From an uncultured Butyrivibrio sp. (GTDB lineage Bacteria > Bacillota > Clostridia > Lachnospirales > Lachnospiraceae): a DNA stretch of 60,061 bases. The translations under genes were made by a program, and so were the position numbers. Every line of letters begins with the position of its first letter. The first letter of the stretch is position 1. This document shows, in pieces, positions 1-7,511 of the stretch. The notes under the pieces were generated by a model. The model saw nothing but the letters and a program-made list of their open reading frames with translations. It did not search any database and was not told the origin of the DNA. The DNA lies in the NCBI RefSeq assembly GCF_947169445.1, contig NZ_CAMVPU010000024.1, positions 1 through 60,061 of the forward strand, written 5' to 3'.

Positions 1-2
1 TC

Positions 3-50
3 TACAAGGTGGAAGTTAGTCTTACAAAGTGGAATTAACTTTTACAATTG
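3..50. repeat. possible insertion-sequence end with short tandem motifs
   Basis: The first 50 bases hold three related motifs: CTACAAGGTGGAAG, TTACAAAGTGGAAT and TTTACAATTGA. Serial short repeats like these occur at the ends of IS21-type elements. No transposase is visible, so if this is an IS end its body lies left of the window. This is pattern resemblance only. Confidence 0.3.
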
Positions 51-443
51 ACCCTTAGCACCCAGTTAAGATGCCTTAAAGGTGCAGAAATAATTAAGTC
101 CCCTGCCTGGACTACAACGTTTATCCCCATTGCCGGGCTTGATACCTGCAAATGGCATCTTATGTGGTGGAAAGCTTACCCTGCTCCATCTACAGCACAA
201 CTTTTTACGATGCTCTTACATCGGAAACATCTCTATTTCTGTCTTCATTATATCAGCTTAAGTCCCAAATACAATGCCCATTTACGTAAATCAGGAGCAG
301 GCATTGCCTACTCCTGATAATTACATTCGCTCACACTTGTAGGGGTGAAATCCTAATATAATCGCATCTTCTACCAAGGATAATAACATATTATTTTGAA
401 TAATCAATCCGCTCTATTATTAAGACAGAATTCTTCATAGTCA
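51..443. other. intergenic stretch without a supported gene
   Basis: An 89-codon open frame on the plus strand (48-317) has no ribosome binding site and no recognisable motif, so I do not call it. On the minus strand there is a promoter-like pair, TTGTAT (274-269) and TATAAT (252-247) with a 16-bp spacer, pointing out of the window to the left. A near-perfect hairpin lies at 291-317 (arms TCAGGAG and CTCCTGA with an inner AGGCA/TGCCT stem), without a clear T-run. Confidence 0.4.
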
Positions 444-1427
444 TTATCTCATCACTGCATACACTACCTGCGCCACATAGAGAGCTATCATAGTAAGGCC
501 TTCCCATCTGTTAAGTTCTTTCCCGGTTATGAGGAATATATAAGACAGAGCACTTACCAATATCAGAAAAAGAATGTCTATAGTGGATTCATAGCTTACA
601 GCTACCGGACTGATAACCGCTGTAATGCCCAGGATAAACATGATATTGAATATGTTTGAACCTACTACATTGCCAACAGCAAGACCTGTTTCATGTTTCC
701 TGGCGGCAACTATTGAAGTTACAAGTTCTGGAAGAGATGTTCCAACTGCAACAATAGTAAGGCCTACAAGTGTTTCTGACATTCCAAAGCTATAAGCAAT
801 CTCTTTAGCTGAATTAACTACAGCTTGACCGCCTGCAACTATCAGTCCTATTCCAAGAAGCATGAAAACCATGTTCTTAAGCAGTGAACCATTATCATGC
901 TTTTCTTCATCAGGCTCAGGATGCTTTTTCGCACTTCTTATAAGAAAAAACATATAGCCAATGAATAATGCCAAAATAATAATTCCATCTACTCTGTCAA
1001 TTGTTCCTATCACCTGATTTGTGGAAGTGCTATGACTCTTTTCAGCAGCATAGAAAGCAGCTCCACCACCCAGCATCCATACCAATGCAGTAATAATCAA
1101 CGAAAATGGCATGTCCCTTTTTAACACCTCAGTGGAACTTGGAACAGGTGCAAAAACAGCACATGATCCAAGAACCACGAGCAAATTGAAAATGTTTGAG
1201 CCAACAACATTACTTAATGCAAGATCATTTGATTGCTTGAGAGCTGCTGTTGTACTAACTGCAAGCTCAGGAGCACTTGTTCCAAACGCAACTATAGTAA
1301 GTCCAATGATAAGACTTGATACTTTGAAGCGTCTGGCAAGCGCAGCACTGCCATCAACAAATATGTCTGCCCCTTTAACAAGGGCAGCAAATCCAACAAT
1401 CAAAATAATAATTTGGATAAAAATCAT
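444..1427 (-). CDS. calcium/sodium antiporter, CaCA family (YrbG-like)
   Basis: Integral membrane cation exchanger predicted to move Ca2+ against Na+ or H+. The 327-residue protein has the two-fold internal repeat of the family: about five hydrophobic segments, an acidic loop (EPDEEKHDNG), then five more. Each half carries the alpha-repeat signature, GTSAPELAVS in the first and GTSLPELVTS in the second, with the ion-binding Glu in PEL. I start at the ATG at 1427 because AGGAGC sits just upstream; six earlier codons are open but lack a ribosome binding site. Length fits YrbG-type proteins. It is monocistronic or the last gene of a minus-strand group. Confidence 0.9.
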   Translation of the reverse strand: MIFIQIIILIVGFAALVKGADIFVDGSAALARRFKVSSLIIGLTIVAFGTSAPELAVSTTAALKQSNDLALSNVVGSNIFNLLVVLGSCAVFAPVPSSTEVLKRDMPFSLIITALVWMLGGGAAFYAAEKSHSTSTNQVIGTIDRVDGIIILALFIGYMFFLIRSAKKHPEPDEEKHDNGSLLKNMVFMLLGIGLIVAGGQAVVNSAKEIAYSFGMSETLVGLTIVAVGTSLPELVTSIVAARKHETGLAVGNVVGSNIFNIMFILGITAVISPVAVSYESTIDILFLILVSALSYIFLITGKELNRWEGLTMIALYVAQVVYAVMR

Positions 1428-1480
1428 AATTGCTCCTATTTCCATCAGCCTGGAACGTCAAACTCCCAGTCTGATAATTA

Positions 1481-1624
1481 TCACATAATGTTTTCACCGT
1501 ATTTAATTTTTCTATGAATTTTGTAGATTATAACTACAGGAAGCGAACACACAACGTAGATTGTTGATCCTCCGCCAAGCACTGCCATAAATAAAATAAT
1601 TAAATATATAAGAATATCACTCAT
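1481..1624 (-). CDS. small single-span membrane protein (47 aa)
   Basis: Unrecognised 47-residue protein: one long hydrophobic segment (about residues 4-34, with a GGGS break) followed by a short basic tail (YKIHRKIKYGEN). Its ATG overlaps the end of the upstream 50-residue gene by 8 bp, and GGAGAGGAAG within that gene can serve as its ribosome binding site, so the pair is probably translationally coupled. The topology suggests a membrane peptide with the basic end in the cytoplasm. No function can be assigned. Confidence 0.6.
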   Translation of the reverse strand: MSDILIYLIILFMAVLGGGSTIYVVCSLPVVIIYKIHRKIKYGENIM

Positions 1625-1769
1625 GATCTTCTTCCTCTCCATCTTCATTTTCTATACTTACGGTTGTCTCATCTTTGGATTCAGGTTTGAATTCATTTAT
1701 TACCGCCCAAGCTACTGCTCCAAAGGCCAACCCCCAACAAATACCAACAATAATATTTGAAACTAACAT
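1617..1769 (-). CDS. small single-span membrane protein with acidic tail (50 aa)
   Basis: Unrecognised 50-residue protein: an N-terminal hydrophobic span (residues 2-24) and a strongly acidic C-terminus (SIENEDGEEEDHE). The ATG at 1769 is preceded by GGAGAG. Its 3' end overlaps the next small gene by 8 bp. The partners are complementary in charge (acidic tail here, basic tail in the 47-residue protein), which would suit a two-peptide membrane complex; that is inference. Confidence 0.6.
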   Translation of the reverse strand: MLVSNIIVGICWGLAFGAVAWAVINEFKPESKDETTVSIENEDGEEEDHE

Positions 1770-1861
1770 TTTCTCTCCATTTCCTGCGTATGACACGCAA
1801 ATGAGGACAGACCTTGCCTGTCCATTTTTTTAACTATTCTTCACTGTTTGGAAAAAAGAGA

Positions 1862-2290
1862 TTATTTTGCCCCATCCTGATTATGGATGTAGCACATTAT
1901 GCTATGCCTTGACGATATAAAGCTCGTCCAAGGATAGATTGAGGGTAAAACAGAAGTGTAGAAAGCCCCCTCAGAAATCAATATACAGATTATTAAAGAC
2001 AAGATGACAATTCTTTTACTGGAAGAATTATTCTCTATTCTTTTTAATACTTCACTTACAACTCTTACATCTCTTACCTCAGAAGCTGAGATAATACAAG
2101 AGTCACTCGCCTTGATCATCAGATGAGACCTTAGTGGCAAACATGTAGCCTCTGCTGATGACTGTAATATATAATCATAGTCTTCTGTTAATTCGAGAGT
2201 TTCATGCGCATCAAAGAACAGACCACCGATAATGATGGCCATTGATAAAAGAGCCAGTATGAAGTTCCTAATCGTACAAATACTCTTCAA
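1862..2290 (-). CDS. two-span membrane protein, paralogue of the gene at 3280-3708
   Basis: Hypothetical 142-residue protein. An N-terminal membrane span (about 8-26) is followed by an extracytoplasmic region holding the shared string SEVRD, a second span near residues 95-113, and a C-terminus ending YIHNQDGAK. The protein at 3280-3708 has the same length and layout, ending YIHNQDGNK, and shares GGLFF.xHETLE and SEVRD. The start is a TTG with AGAGGA nine bases upstream; no better ATG aligns with the paralogue. No known domain recognised. Confidence 0.65.
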   Translation of the reverse strand: MKSICTIRNFILALLSMAIIIGGLFFDAHETLELTEDYDYILQSSAEATCLPLRSHLMIKASDSCIISASEVRDVRVVSEVLKRIENNSSSKRIVILSLIICILISEGAFYTSVLPSIYPWTSFISSRHSIMCYIHNQDGAK

Positions 2291-2340
2291 TATAATTATC
2301 CTCTTATCAATCTGTGTCCTTGTAATATAATGTATCCCGA

Positions 2341-3174
2341 TTATCTTAATATCTCATCTATAGTAGAAACCGTACTAAAACTTCCGGAATGTACAGAAAT
2401 TATCTCTTTCATGAGCGGTAGTTCAAAATAACTGATATAGCAGATCAACGTGTTATTCTCTCCGGCAATTGCTCCCCGCGAATCCATGATGGTGCATGTC
2501 TTGTTCAACTTTTCCTTAATGTCTTTTATAATCCCCTCCGGATCCTGAGTGATTATCGTTACCTGCTTGATGGCTTCATAGTGATCTGTATAGTGGTCAA
2601 TTACCGCCGTAGCCACCACGTAAACAAGCAAACTTAGTAAAGCCGCTGTAGCATCAATAACAACAAAGCAGGTGACATAAACCAATGCATTAAACATAAG
2701 CAGTATCGGTGTAAGACTATAGTTTCGTCCGGTCTTGTCAGATAGTCTTTTTACCACAATATTGGCAAGAATTTCTGATCCATCAATGCAGCCACCATTA
2801 CGAAGTATAAGTGCCAGACCTGCCCCAAGGATTGCTCCTCCGAAAGCCACTGCTAAAAAGTGTTCAGTGTTAAGTTCAAATGGCACGTGTTCAAAATAAT
2901 CAAGTCCCACCATATAGACAATAGAGCCCGCAGCTGCTTTTACAGTAAATCTTTTGCCCAAGAATATATAGCCCGCAATCACAAATGGCAAAAATACCGC
3001 CAGAACACAAAGTGATAATTGATATCCGGTAAGTTTGCTAATAATGATAGCAACTCCGGCAGTCCCATAATCAATCGCATCATTAGGTAGCAATATAAGC
3101 GCAACTGAGAAGCTCGCCATTAGCGCTCCCACTATGATCCATACATAAGATAAGATTTCTTTTTTCTTTTTCAT
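2341..3174 (-). CDS. YitT family membrane protein with DUF2179 domain
   Basis: A 277-residue protein with five to six membrane segments in the first 190 residues (YitT/DUF161 region, including the conserved stretch around GGCIDGSEILA) and a cytoplasmic C-terminal DUF2179 domain (about 195-277, VTIITQDPEGI onward, ending STIDEILR). YitT proteins are widespread in Firmicutes; their substrate is unknown. The ATG at 3174 follows GAGGCG; an upstream in-frame TTG is less likely. It sits between two paralogous 142-residue membrane proteins, suggesting a unit duplicated around it. Confidence 0.88.
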   Translation of the reverse strand: MKKKKEILSYVWIIVGALMASFSVALILLPNDAIDYGTAGVAIIISKLTGYQLSLCVLAVFLPFVIAGYIFLGKRFTVKAAAGSIVYMVGLDYFEHVPFELNTEHFLAVAFGGAILGAGLALILRNGGCIDGSEILANIVVKRLSDKTGRNYSLTPILLMFNALVYVTCFVVIDATAALLSLLVYVVATAVIDHYTDHYEAIKQVTIITQDPEGIIKDIKEKLNKTCTIMDSRGAIAGENNTLICYISYFELPLMKEIISVHSGSFSTVSTIDEILR

Positions 3175-3279
3175 ATACGCCTCATTCAAAAGAGATATTT
3201 ACAGCATAAAGCATACGCAAACCAGGACAGACTAAGTCTGCCCTAAAAATCATCAATTCATTATGAAAAAGAGGAATAA

Positions 3280-3708
3280 TTATTTATTTCCGTCCTGATT
3301 GTGAATATAGCTGATAATGCTACGTCTTGAAAAAATGATATTCGTCAAAGCGAATAAAGCCGACATTACTGACGAATGTAAAGAACTTGCAGCTATCAAA
3401 AAGCAAAGAGCCAAAGCAAGGATTACTATGTAACTACCTTTGTAATTCTTTTCAAGCTGTTTAATTACTTCCTTGGCAACTCCTGCATCTCTGACTTCAG
3501 AAACAGATACAATAAATGAACTGTCAGATCTGATGTAAAGATTATCATGTAAGGGTAAACTATGACTATCAGAATAATCTTCAGCTAATATACTAAACTG
3601 ATCTGAATTCTCTAACGTTTCATGCACGCCAAAAAACAGGCCACCAACAATGATGGTCCATGCCAAGATGAATAGTATAAAGCTTTTAAATGATAATTCT
3701 TGATTCAT
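3280..3708 (-). CDS. two-span membrane protein, paralogue of the gene at 1862-2290
   Basis: Hypothetical 142-residue membrane protein. I start at the ATG at 3708 (AAGGG upstream) rather than the first open ATG at 3798, because this gives exactly the length and alignment of the paralogue at 1862-2290: a hydrophobic N-terminus with VGGLFFGVHETLE, a SEVRDAG motif, a second span, and the terminal YIHNQDGNK. No known domain. The two paralogues flank the YitT gene on the same strand and may form an operon with it. Confidence 0.65.
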   Translation of the reverse strand: MNQELSFKSFILFILAWTIIVGGLFFGVHETLENSDQFSILAEDYSDSHSLPLHDNLYIRSDSSFIVSVSEVRDAGVAKEVIKQLEKNYKGSYIVILALALCFLIAASSLHSSVMSALFALTNIIFSRRSIISYIHNQDGNK

Positions 3709-3917
3709 CAGCAGTACCCTTAAAATGATTGTAATCAGAATTTTAACATGTATGAAGTAGGAATAAAAGGCTAATATCAAAAATGATTTGATTACCATTC
3801 GTCACCCAAAATGCCCAAACGTCACCAAGTTTAATCAGATTTGCATTGTTTTTGCATTAACATCTGAAAAACCATTTGATATAGTTATACTTGCAAAGAA
3901 AATAACTAAAGTTCATT

Positions 3918-3960
3918 AAGCAATCAGGACTGAAAAGTGAATCAGACTGATTGCTTTTTT
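3918..3960 (+). terminator. terminator-like hairpin
   Basis: Arms AAGCAATCAG (3918-3927) and CTGATTGCTT (3947-3956), followed by a T-run, reading rightward. No plus-strand gene precedes it, so it may end a short RNA or transcription entering from the left. Confidence 0.55.
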
Positions 3961-4010
3961 ATTTCCCAAATTTCCCGAAGGAATTTTTGAAAAGCCGGGA
4001 TAAAGAAAAG

Positions 4011-4051
4011 AGGATTATCTCATCGCCTTGAAGATGAGATAGTCCTTTTTT
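4011..4051 (+). terminator. terminator-like hairpin
   Basis: Arms AGGATTATCTCATC and GATGAGATAGTCCT with an 8-base loop, then six T. It lies upstream of the relaxase gene and could insulate it or act as an attenuator. Confidence 0.6.
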
Positions 4052-4089
4052 CTTTGCTCCGGAGTATTGCAGAAGTGAATCACCTCTGC

Positions 4090-4119
4090 TCATGAAAATG
4101 AGTGCACACATTTTCATGA
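4090..4119. other. inverted repeat, candidate oriT of the first relaxase
   Basis: Perfect 11-bp arms TCATGAAAATG (4090-4100) and CATTTTCATGA (4109-4119) with an 8-base loop, 190 bp upstream of a MobV-like relaxase. Origins of transfer in this relaxase family are usually inverted repeats just upstream of mob. The nested hairpin at 4168-4203 (CATATGTCG/CGACATATG inside CCCAGT/ACTGGG) may belong to the same site. The nic position cannot be read from the sequence. Confidence 0.45.
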
Positions 4120-4311
4120 CAGGGTCAAGGGGCGGAGCCTACTTGTCAGTTCGAGGATGAAATCCCGCCCAGTCATATGTCGGCTTCGACATATGGTACT
4201 GGGTATTACTTGTCGTCCAGGCTTGAAATGCCTTCGGGCACGGGACTTCGCCGCCAAGACTTTAGAAACGCATTGCTAATCATTTTCAAAAATTCAAGGA
4301 GAAGAAAAACA

Positions 4312-5631
4312 ATGATGAAAGTATCAAGACACAATTCAAGATCCGGTTCACACGGAGTCTTCAATCCCAAACATAATGACCGGGAATTTGACGTAGATAA
4401 ATCTGTGGAAATAGATTCCGAACTCACGAAGTATAACATCTATTGGAACTGTTTCGACAGAGAAATTGTCCGTCACGGAGAGCGCACAGAAAATTCCGCG
4501 TCCTTCACAGATGTAGAAAAAGAATTCTATGACCTTGTCTACAAAGACTATGTCGAAGGACAGAATGCCAGAAACACAAAAGAAGGTCACAAAGAAAGGA
4601 ATCGTACTACAGAAGATTTAAGAACAAGTGATAAGACTTGTCCAGAGGAATCAATCCATCAGATTGGAAAACTTGACGAGCATGTTAAGCCTGAGATTCT
4701 TTTGGCAGCCACCATAGAATTTCTGAATGAAGTCAGTAAAAGATATGGTAGTCACGTTCACATCCTGGACTGGGCCCTGCATGTCGATGAAGGTACGCCT
4801 CATATCCACGAACGTCATGTTTTCGATGTAATAAACAAATATGGTGAGCGACAGCCGAAACAGGAACAGGCACTAAAGGAACTTGGATTTGAGCCCCCCG
4901 ATCCAACCAAGAAAATCAGCAAATATAATAATCGCAAGATAAGTTTTGACGCTGAATGTCGTAAGCTCCTATTGGATATTTGTAAAAGTCACGGTCTTCA
5001 GGTTGATGAAGAACCAATTTATGGCGGAAAAAAATATTTGGAAAAGCAGGAATTCATCATTAAAACTGTTAATGAGAAATGTCAGTTACTCCAGGCTGAG
5101 AAAGATCAGCTGCTTGCAGATAACAGTTCTTTAAATGAAAAGAAATCAAGCCTTCAGGATGAAATAACAGATCTTGATGGAAAAAAGGAAAAGAAGAAAA
5201 CGGAACTTGCTAATATAGATTCCTTTGTAAAAGATGTAACAGCAGTTGCCTATGACAAAGCCTGTGAGACTATTATTGATGAGCTTGCTGAAAGTATCAG
5301 GAAAGAAACATCACAAGAAATTAACAATCTTAAGAATGAGATAAATAACTCAAACAATCTCATAACAAAGACATTGACAAAATTTGCATTAGAACAGCTC
5401 ACAGTATTACAGCAGAGATTATCAGGGATTAAGGCAAGAGCCGTAAATTCCATCAAAAAATCTTTTTCATCGTCAGCAAAGAAGGAAAAGCTTCTCAAGA
5501 ACATGGTAAAAGCAACAAAGCCAAGCCTTGTAGGAATAATTTCCAAGTATAAGGAACAAATTGCCATCGAAGATGCCAAGAAAGCGTTTAATGCTCCTGC
5601 CAAGAAAACGCACCATGAGCAGAGTTTATAA
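4312..5631 (+). CDS. MobV-like relaxase / plasmid recombination enzyme
   Basis: A 439-residue protein predicted to nick and mobilise DNA. Residues 1-50 match the Pre/Mob N-terminus (RHNSRSGS..NPKHNDREFD). The metal-binding three-His motif is visible as HVDEGTPHIHERH, with His157, His164 and His166. Residues about 280-380 form a Lys/Glu-rich coiled coil and the C-terminus is basic. I chose the ATG at 4312, with AAGGAG upstream; an open ATG at 4177 lies inside a hairpin and lacks a ribosome binding site. The gene is followed 15 bp later by a CHC2 primase fragment, as in other Firmicute mobilisable elements. Confidence 0.8.
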   Translation: MMKVSRHNSRSGSHGVFNPKHNDREFDVDKSVEIDSELTKYNIYWNCFDREIVRHGERTENSASFTDVEKEFYDLVYKDYVEGQNARNTKEGHKERNRTTEDLRTSDKTCPEESIHQIGKLDEHVKPEILLAATIEFLNEVSKRYGSHVHILDWALHVDEGTPHIHERHVFDVINKYGERQPKQEQALKELGFEPPDPTKKISKYNNRKISFDAECRKLLLDICKSHGLQVDEEPIYGGKKYLEKQEFIIKTVNEKCQLLQAEKDQLLADNSSLNEKKSSLQDEITDLDGKKEKKKTELANIDSFVKDVTAVAYDKACETIIDELAESIRKETSQEINNLKNEINNSNNLITKTLTKFALEQLTVLQQRLSGIKARAVNSIKKSFSSSAKKEKLLKNMVKATKPSLVGIISKYKEQIAIEDAKKAFNAPAKKTHHEQSL

Positions 5632-5646
5632 GGGAAGGCATGAACT

Positions 5647-5940
5647 ATGAGCATATTTGCAAAAGTAAAAGAACGTGTAACTGCCATTGATGCGTTTAGA
5701 TATTATGGAATTGCTGTAAACAATAAAGGAATGTGTTGCTGCCCTTTCCATAATGACAAGCATCCCAGCATGAAGGTAGACAATCGTTATCATTGCTTTG
5801 CCTGTGGTGCTGATGGAGATGTGATAGACTTTGTTTCAAATTATTTTGGTCTATCTATAATTGATTCCGTAAAGAAACTAAATGAAGACTTCTTCCTTGG
5901 AATTGAATTCGGATACGATAACGGTAAGACTTACCGTTAA
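5647..5940 (+). pseudogene. CHC2 zinc-finger primase fragment, 3' end replaced
   Basis: The 97-residue reading frame begins as a DnaG-type CHC2 zinc-binding domain: CPFHNDKHPSM, then YHCFACGADGDVIDFV, giving Cys-x2-His and Cys-x2-Cys ligands. Family members on such elements normally continue well beyond this. Here similarity ends around residue 86 and the frame stops inside a 21-bp palindrome (5919-5939), right where an integrase reading frame takes over. AAGGGAAGG precedes the ATG. I read this as a primase truncated by a deletion or recombination; a free-standing zinc-finger protein remains possible. Confidence 0.6.
5919..5939. repeat. perfect palindrome at the primase-integrase junction
   Basis: Arms TAACGGTAAG (5919-5928) and CTTACCGTTA (5930-5939) around one central A. 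The primase frame ends in it and the integrase frame (stop at 5925-5927, then open) begins in it, so it marks the fusion point. Confidence 0.6.
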
Positions 5941-6629
5941 TACTTAGCAAAGATGAGTTTCGTTCGCTTGCATTTAGCACTGATACTGGAACAATCAACG
6001 ACGACTACCATGCAAAGATGTTTTATCTTATGGCATGGACAGGAATGCGCGGACAAGAACTACGCGCATTAACTATCGATGATATTGATTTCGACAAGCA
6101 CAACATCAGAATAAACAAGGCTGCAACAGAAGTTAAGAACGAAGACTACGGAAAGAACGACAAGCCAAAGGTGTTAACTATACCCTTGCCACCAAAAACC
6201 AAGAGTTCCAGAAGAAGGATTGGAATGAATGACGTAGCCGAGGGCTTAGTGGAACAGTTAATCAATATGCGTCCAAATAAAGATAGCAATTTAATATGCC
6301 AAAATTCGCACGGCGAGATGATTAGCAAGCGAAGCTTTGCTAAGTTTTTTGATAGCACGTTAAAACGTGCAGGCATAGAAAAGAAAGGACGTGGAGGCCA
6401 CTGTTTACGCCATACTTTTATTTCTTATGCGTTTGATTTACGCGAGAGCACCGACTTTCACGCTAAATTCTACACACCTATGGTTGGACATAGTCCACTA
6501 TTCATATCCAAGTATGTCGGTCATTCGGATTTATCGGTAACGCTGAGAATTTACGCACATATTTCTGGCGAAGAATTGGAAGATATTGAATTTAACACCT
6601 TAGAACTTGATGACGAAGACAAACTATGA
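5928..6629 (+). pseudogene. tyrosine recombinase (integrase), catalytic domain only, 5'-truncated
   Basis: The frame is open from just after a stop at 5925-5927; the integrase-like sequence starts LSKDEFRSLAF, upstream of the first ATG (6018). The catalytic set is present: Arg in TGMRGQELRAL, HxxR in HCLRHTFISY, GH in VGHSDLSVT and Tyr in LRIYAH. The N-terminal arm-binding and SAM-like core-binding regions are missing, since the sequence upstream is primase. It is therefore an integrase remnant, probably inactive. A strong terminator follows 8 bp after the stop. Confidence 0.75.
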
Positions 6630-6637
6630 TAACTACG

Positions 6638-6661
6638 AAAAGGCGAGAAAACTCGCCTTTT
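6638..6661. terminator. intrinsic terminator (usable in both directions)
   Basis: Arms AAAAGGCGAG and CTCGCCTTTT with an AAAA loop, between the integrase remnant (plus) and the NERD gene (minus), which converge on it. Confidence 0.8.
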
Positions 6662-6665
6662 CATT

Positions 6666-7427
6666 TTACAAATTTCTAATATACTTACACTTTGGATAAT
6701 TAGAGCAACCATAAAATTGATTTCCCGCATATGCACCATTTCTAGCAGTTCTAAGCACCAAACCACTTCCACACCTAGGGCATATCAAACTGTCAGAACC
6801 ATATTTTATATCATTAACATGCTTTACCCTTGTTTCCGTGCTACTGTCTAGTGAAAGCAAGTCCTTATATATTCTATTTACCGTGGCTTCATCATATACA
6901 TCAGGAACATTGTTCCAGATACGCTTAATAACCTTCTTGATTTCTGAATAGTAGCATACTTCTACATTACTTGAATTCCAGTTAATATCTTTTAATTCAC
7001 AATTATCGCCAAAAGCAATGATCGAAAAGGCTTCCACAAAACCACAATGATTTCGTAGAGCACTAATATGGCTGTTGTTCTGCCAAATTGGATTGTAAAA
7101 CTTGTTTTTATCTACCTTCTTGAAGCCCAACCAATTCTTACCAGCATATAAGGTGCTAGTCCAATACTTATATCTTTCATCACCAAATATATAGCCTGCG
7201 TAGTTCTTGCTTTCAATAACAAACAACCCTTTGGGTGTAATATAAACCACATCTATTTCAGAAGTGGTTCCATCTTTACGAGGAACGTATACATTCCGAA
7301 GGCAATATCCGTGGTACCCCCAAAAATCAAGTGAGTCCAACTTTCTTTCTAATCTAGCCTCACCAATACGCCCTTTTACTGATGGTGTTATTATAAGGTT
7401 TTTCAATAATCGAGTTATTATTCCCAT
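6666..7427 (-). CDS. NERD-domain protein with topoisomerase-type zinc finger
   Basis: A 253-residue protein. Residues about 16-130 form a nuclease-related (NERD) domain: GRIGEARLERKL, then SEIDVVYITPKGLFVIESKNYAGYIFG, with the acidic/Lys pattern of restriction-like nucleases. Residues about 215-253 are a C4 zinc ribbon of the topoisomerase C-terminal type (CPRCGSGLVLRTARNG, then YGCSNYPKCKYIRNL). NERD proteins often travel on plasmids and are suspected to act on nucleic acid; the actual role is unknown. The ATG at 7427 follows AAGGATAGG. It is downstream of rep, separated by a terminator. Confidence 0.85.
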   Translation of the reverse strand: MGIITRLLKNLIITPSVKGRIGEARLERKLDSLDFWGYHGYCLRNVYVPRKDGTTSEIDVVYITPKGLFVIESKNYAGYIFGDERYKYWTSTLYAGKNWLGFKKVDKNKFYNPIWQNNSHISALRNHCGFVEAFSIIAFGDNCELKDINWNSSNVEVCYYSEIKKVIKRIWNNVPDVYDEATVNRIYKDLLSLDSSTETRVKHVNDIKYGSDSLICPRCGSGLVLRTARNGAYAGNQFYGCSNYPKCKYIRNL

Positions 7428-7478
7428 ATATTACCTATCCTTATAATCTATTCTATCGCATTTCCATAAATATAACAT

Positions 7479-7511
7479 AAAATCCGCCCATAAATTGTGG
7501 GCGGATTTTTT
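7479..7511. terminator. intrinsic terminator after rep
   Basis: Arms AAAATCCGCCCA and TGGGCGGATTTTT around a short loop. It overlaps the last bases of the rep gene on the minus strand and separates it from the NERD gene. Confidence 0.8.

Larger units (their letters stand above)
3709..4311. other. gene-free stretch with several hairpins at the left edge of the mobile region
   Basis: No coding gene supported. It holds two GTCACC motifs (3801-3830), a terminator-like hairpin at 3918-3960, another at 4011-4051, an 11-bp-arm inverted repeat at 4090-4119 and a nested hairpin at 4168-4203. GC-richer, structured sequence of this kind in front of a relaxase gene fits an oriT/leader region. The transition from host to mobile DNA probably falls here. 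Confidence 0.5.

Noticed and set aside
48..317. 89-codon open frame at the left edge
   Set aside because: No ribosome binding site, no domain, and it spans a strong hairpin; likely chance.
4177..4311. Upstream start for the first relaxase
   Set aside because: The 4177 ATG is inside a hairpin without a ribosome binding site; the ATG at 4312 has AAGGAG.
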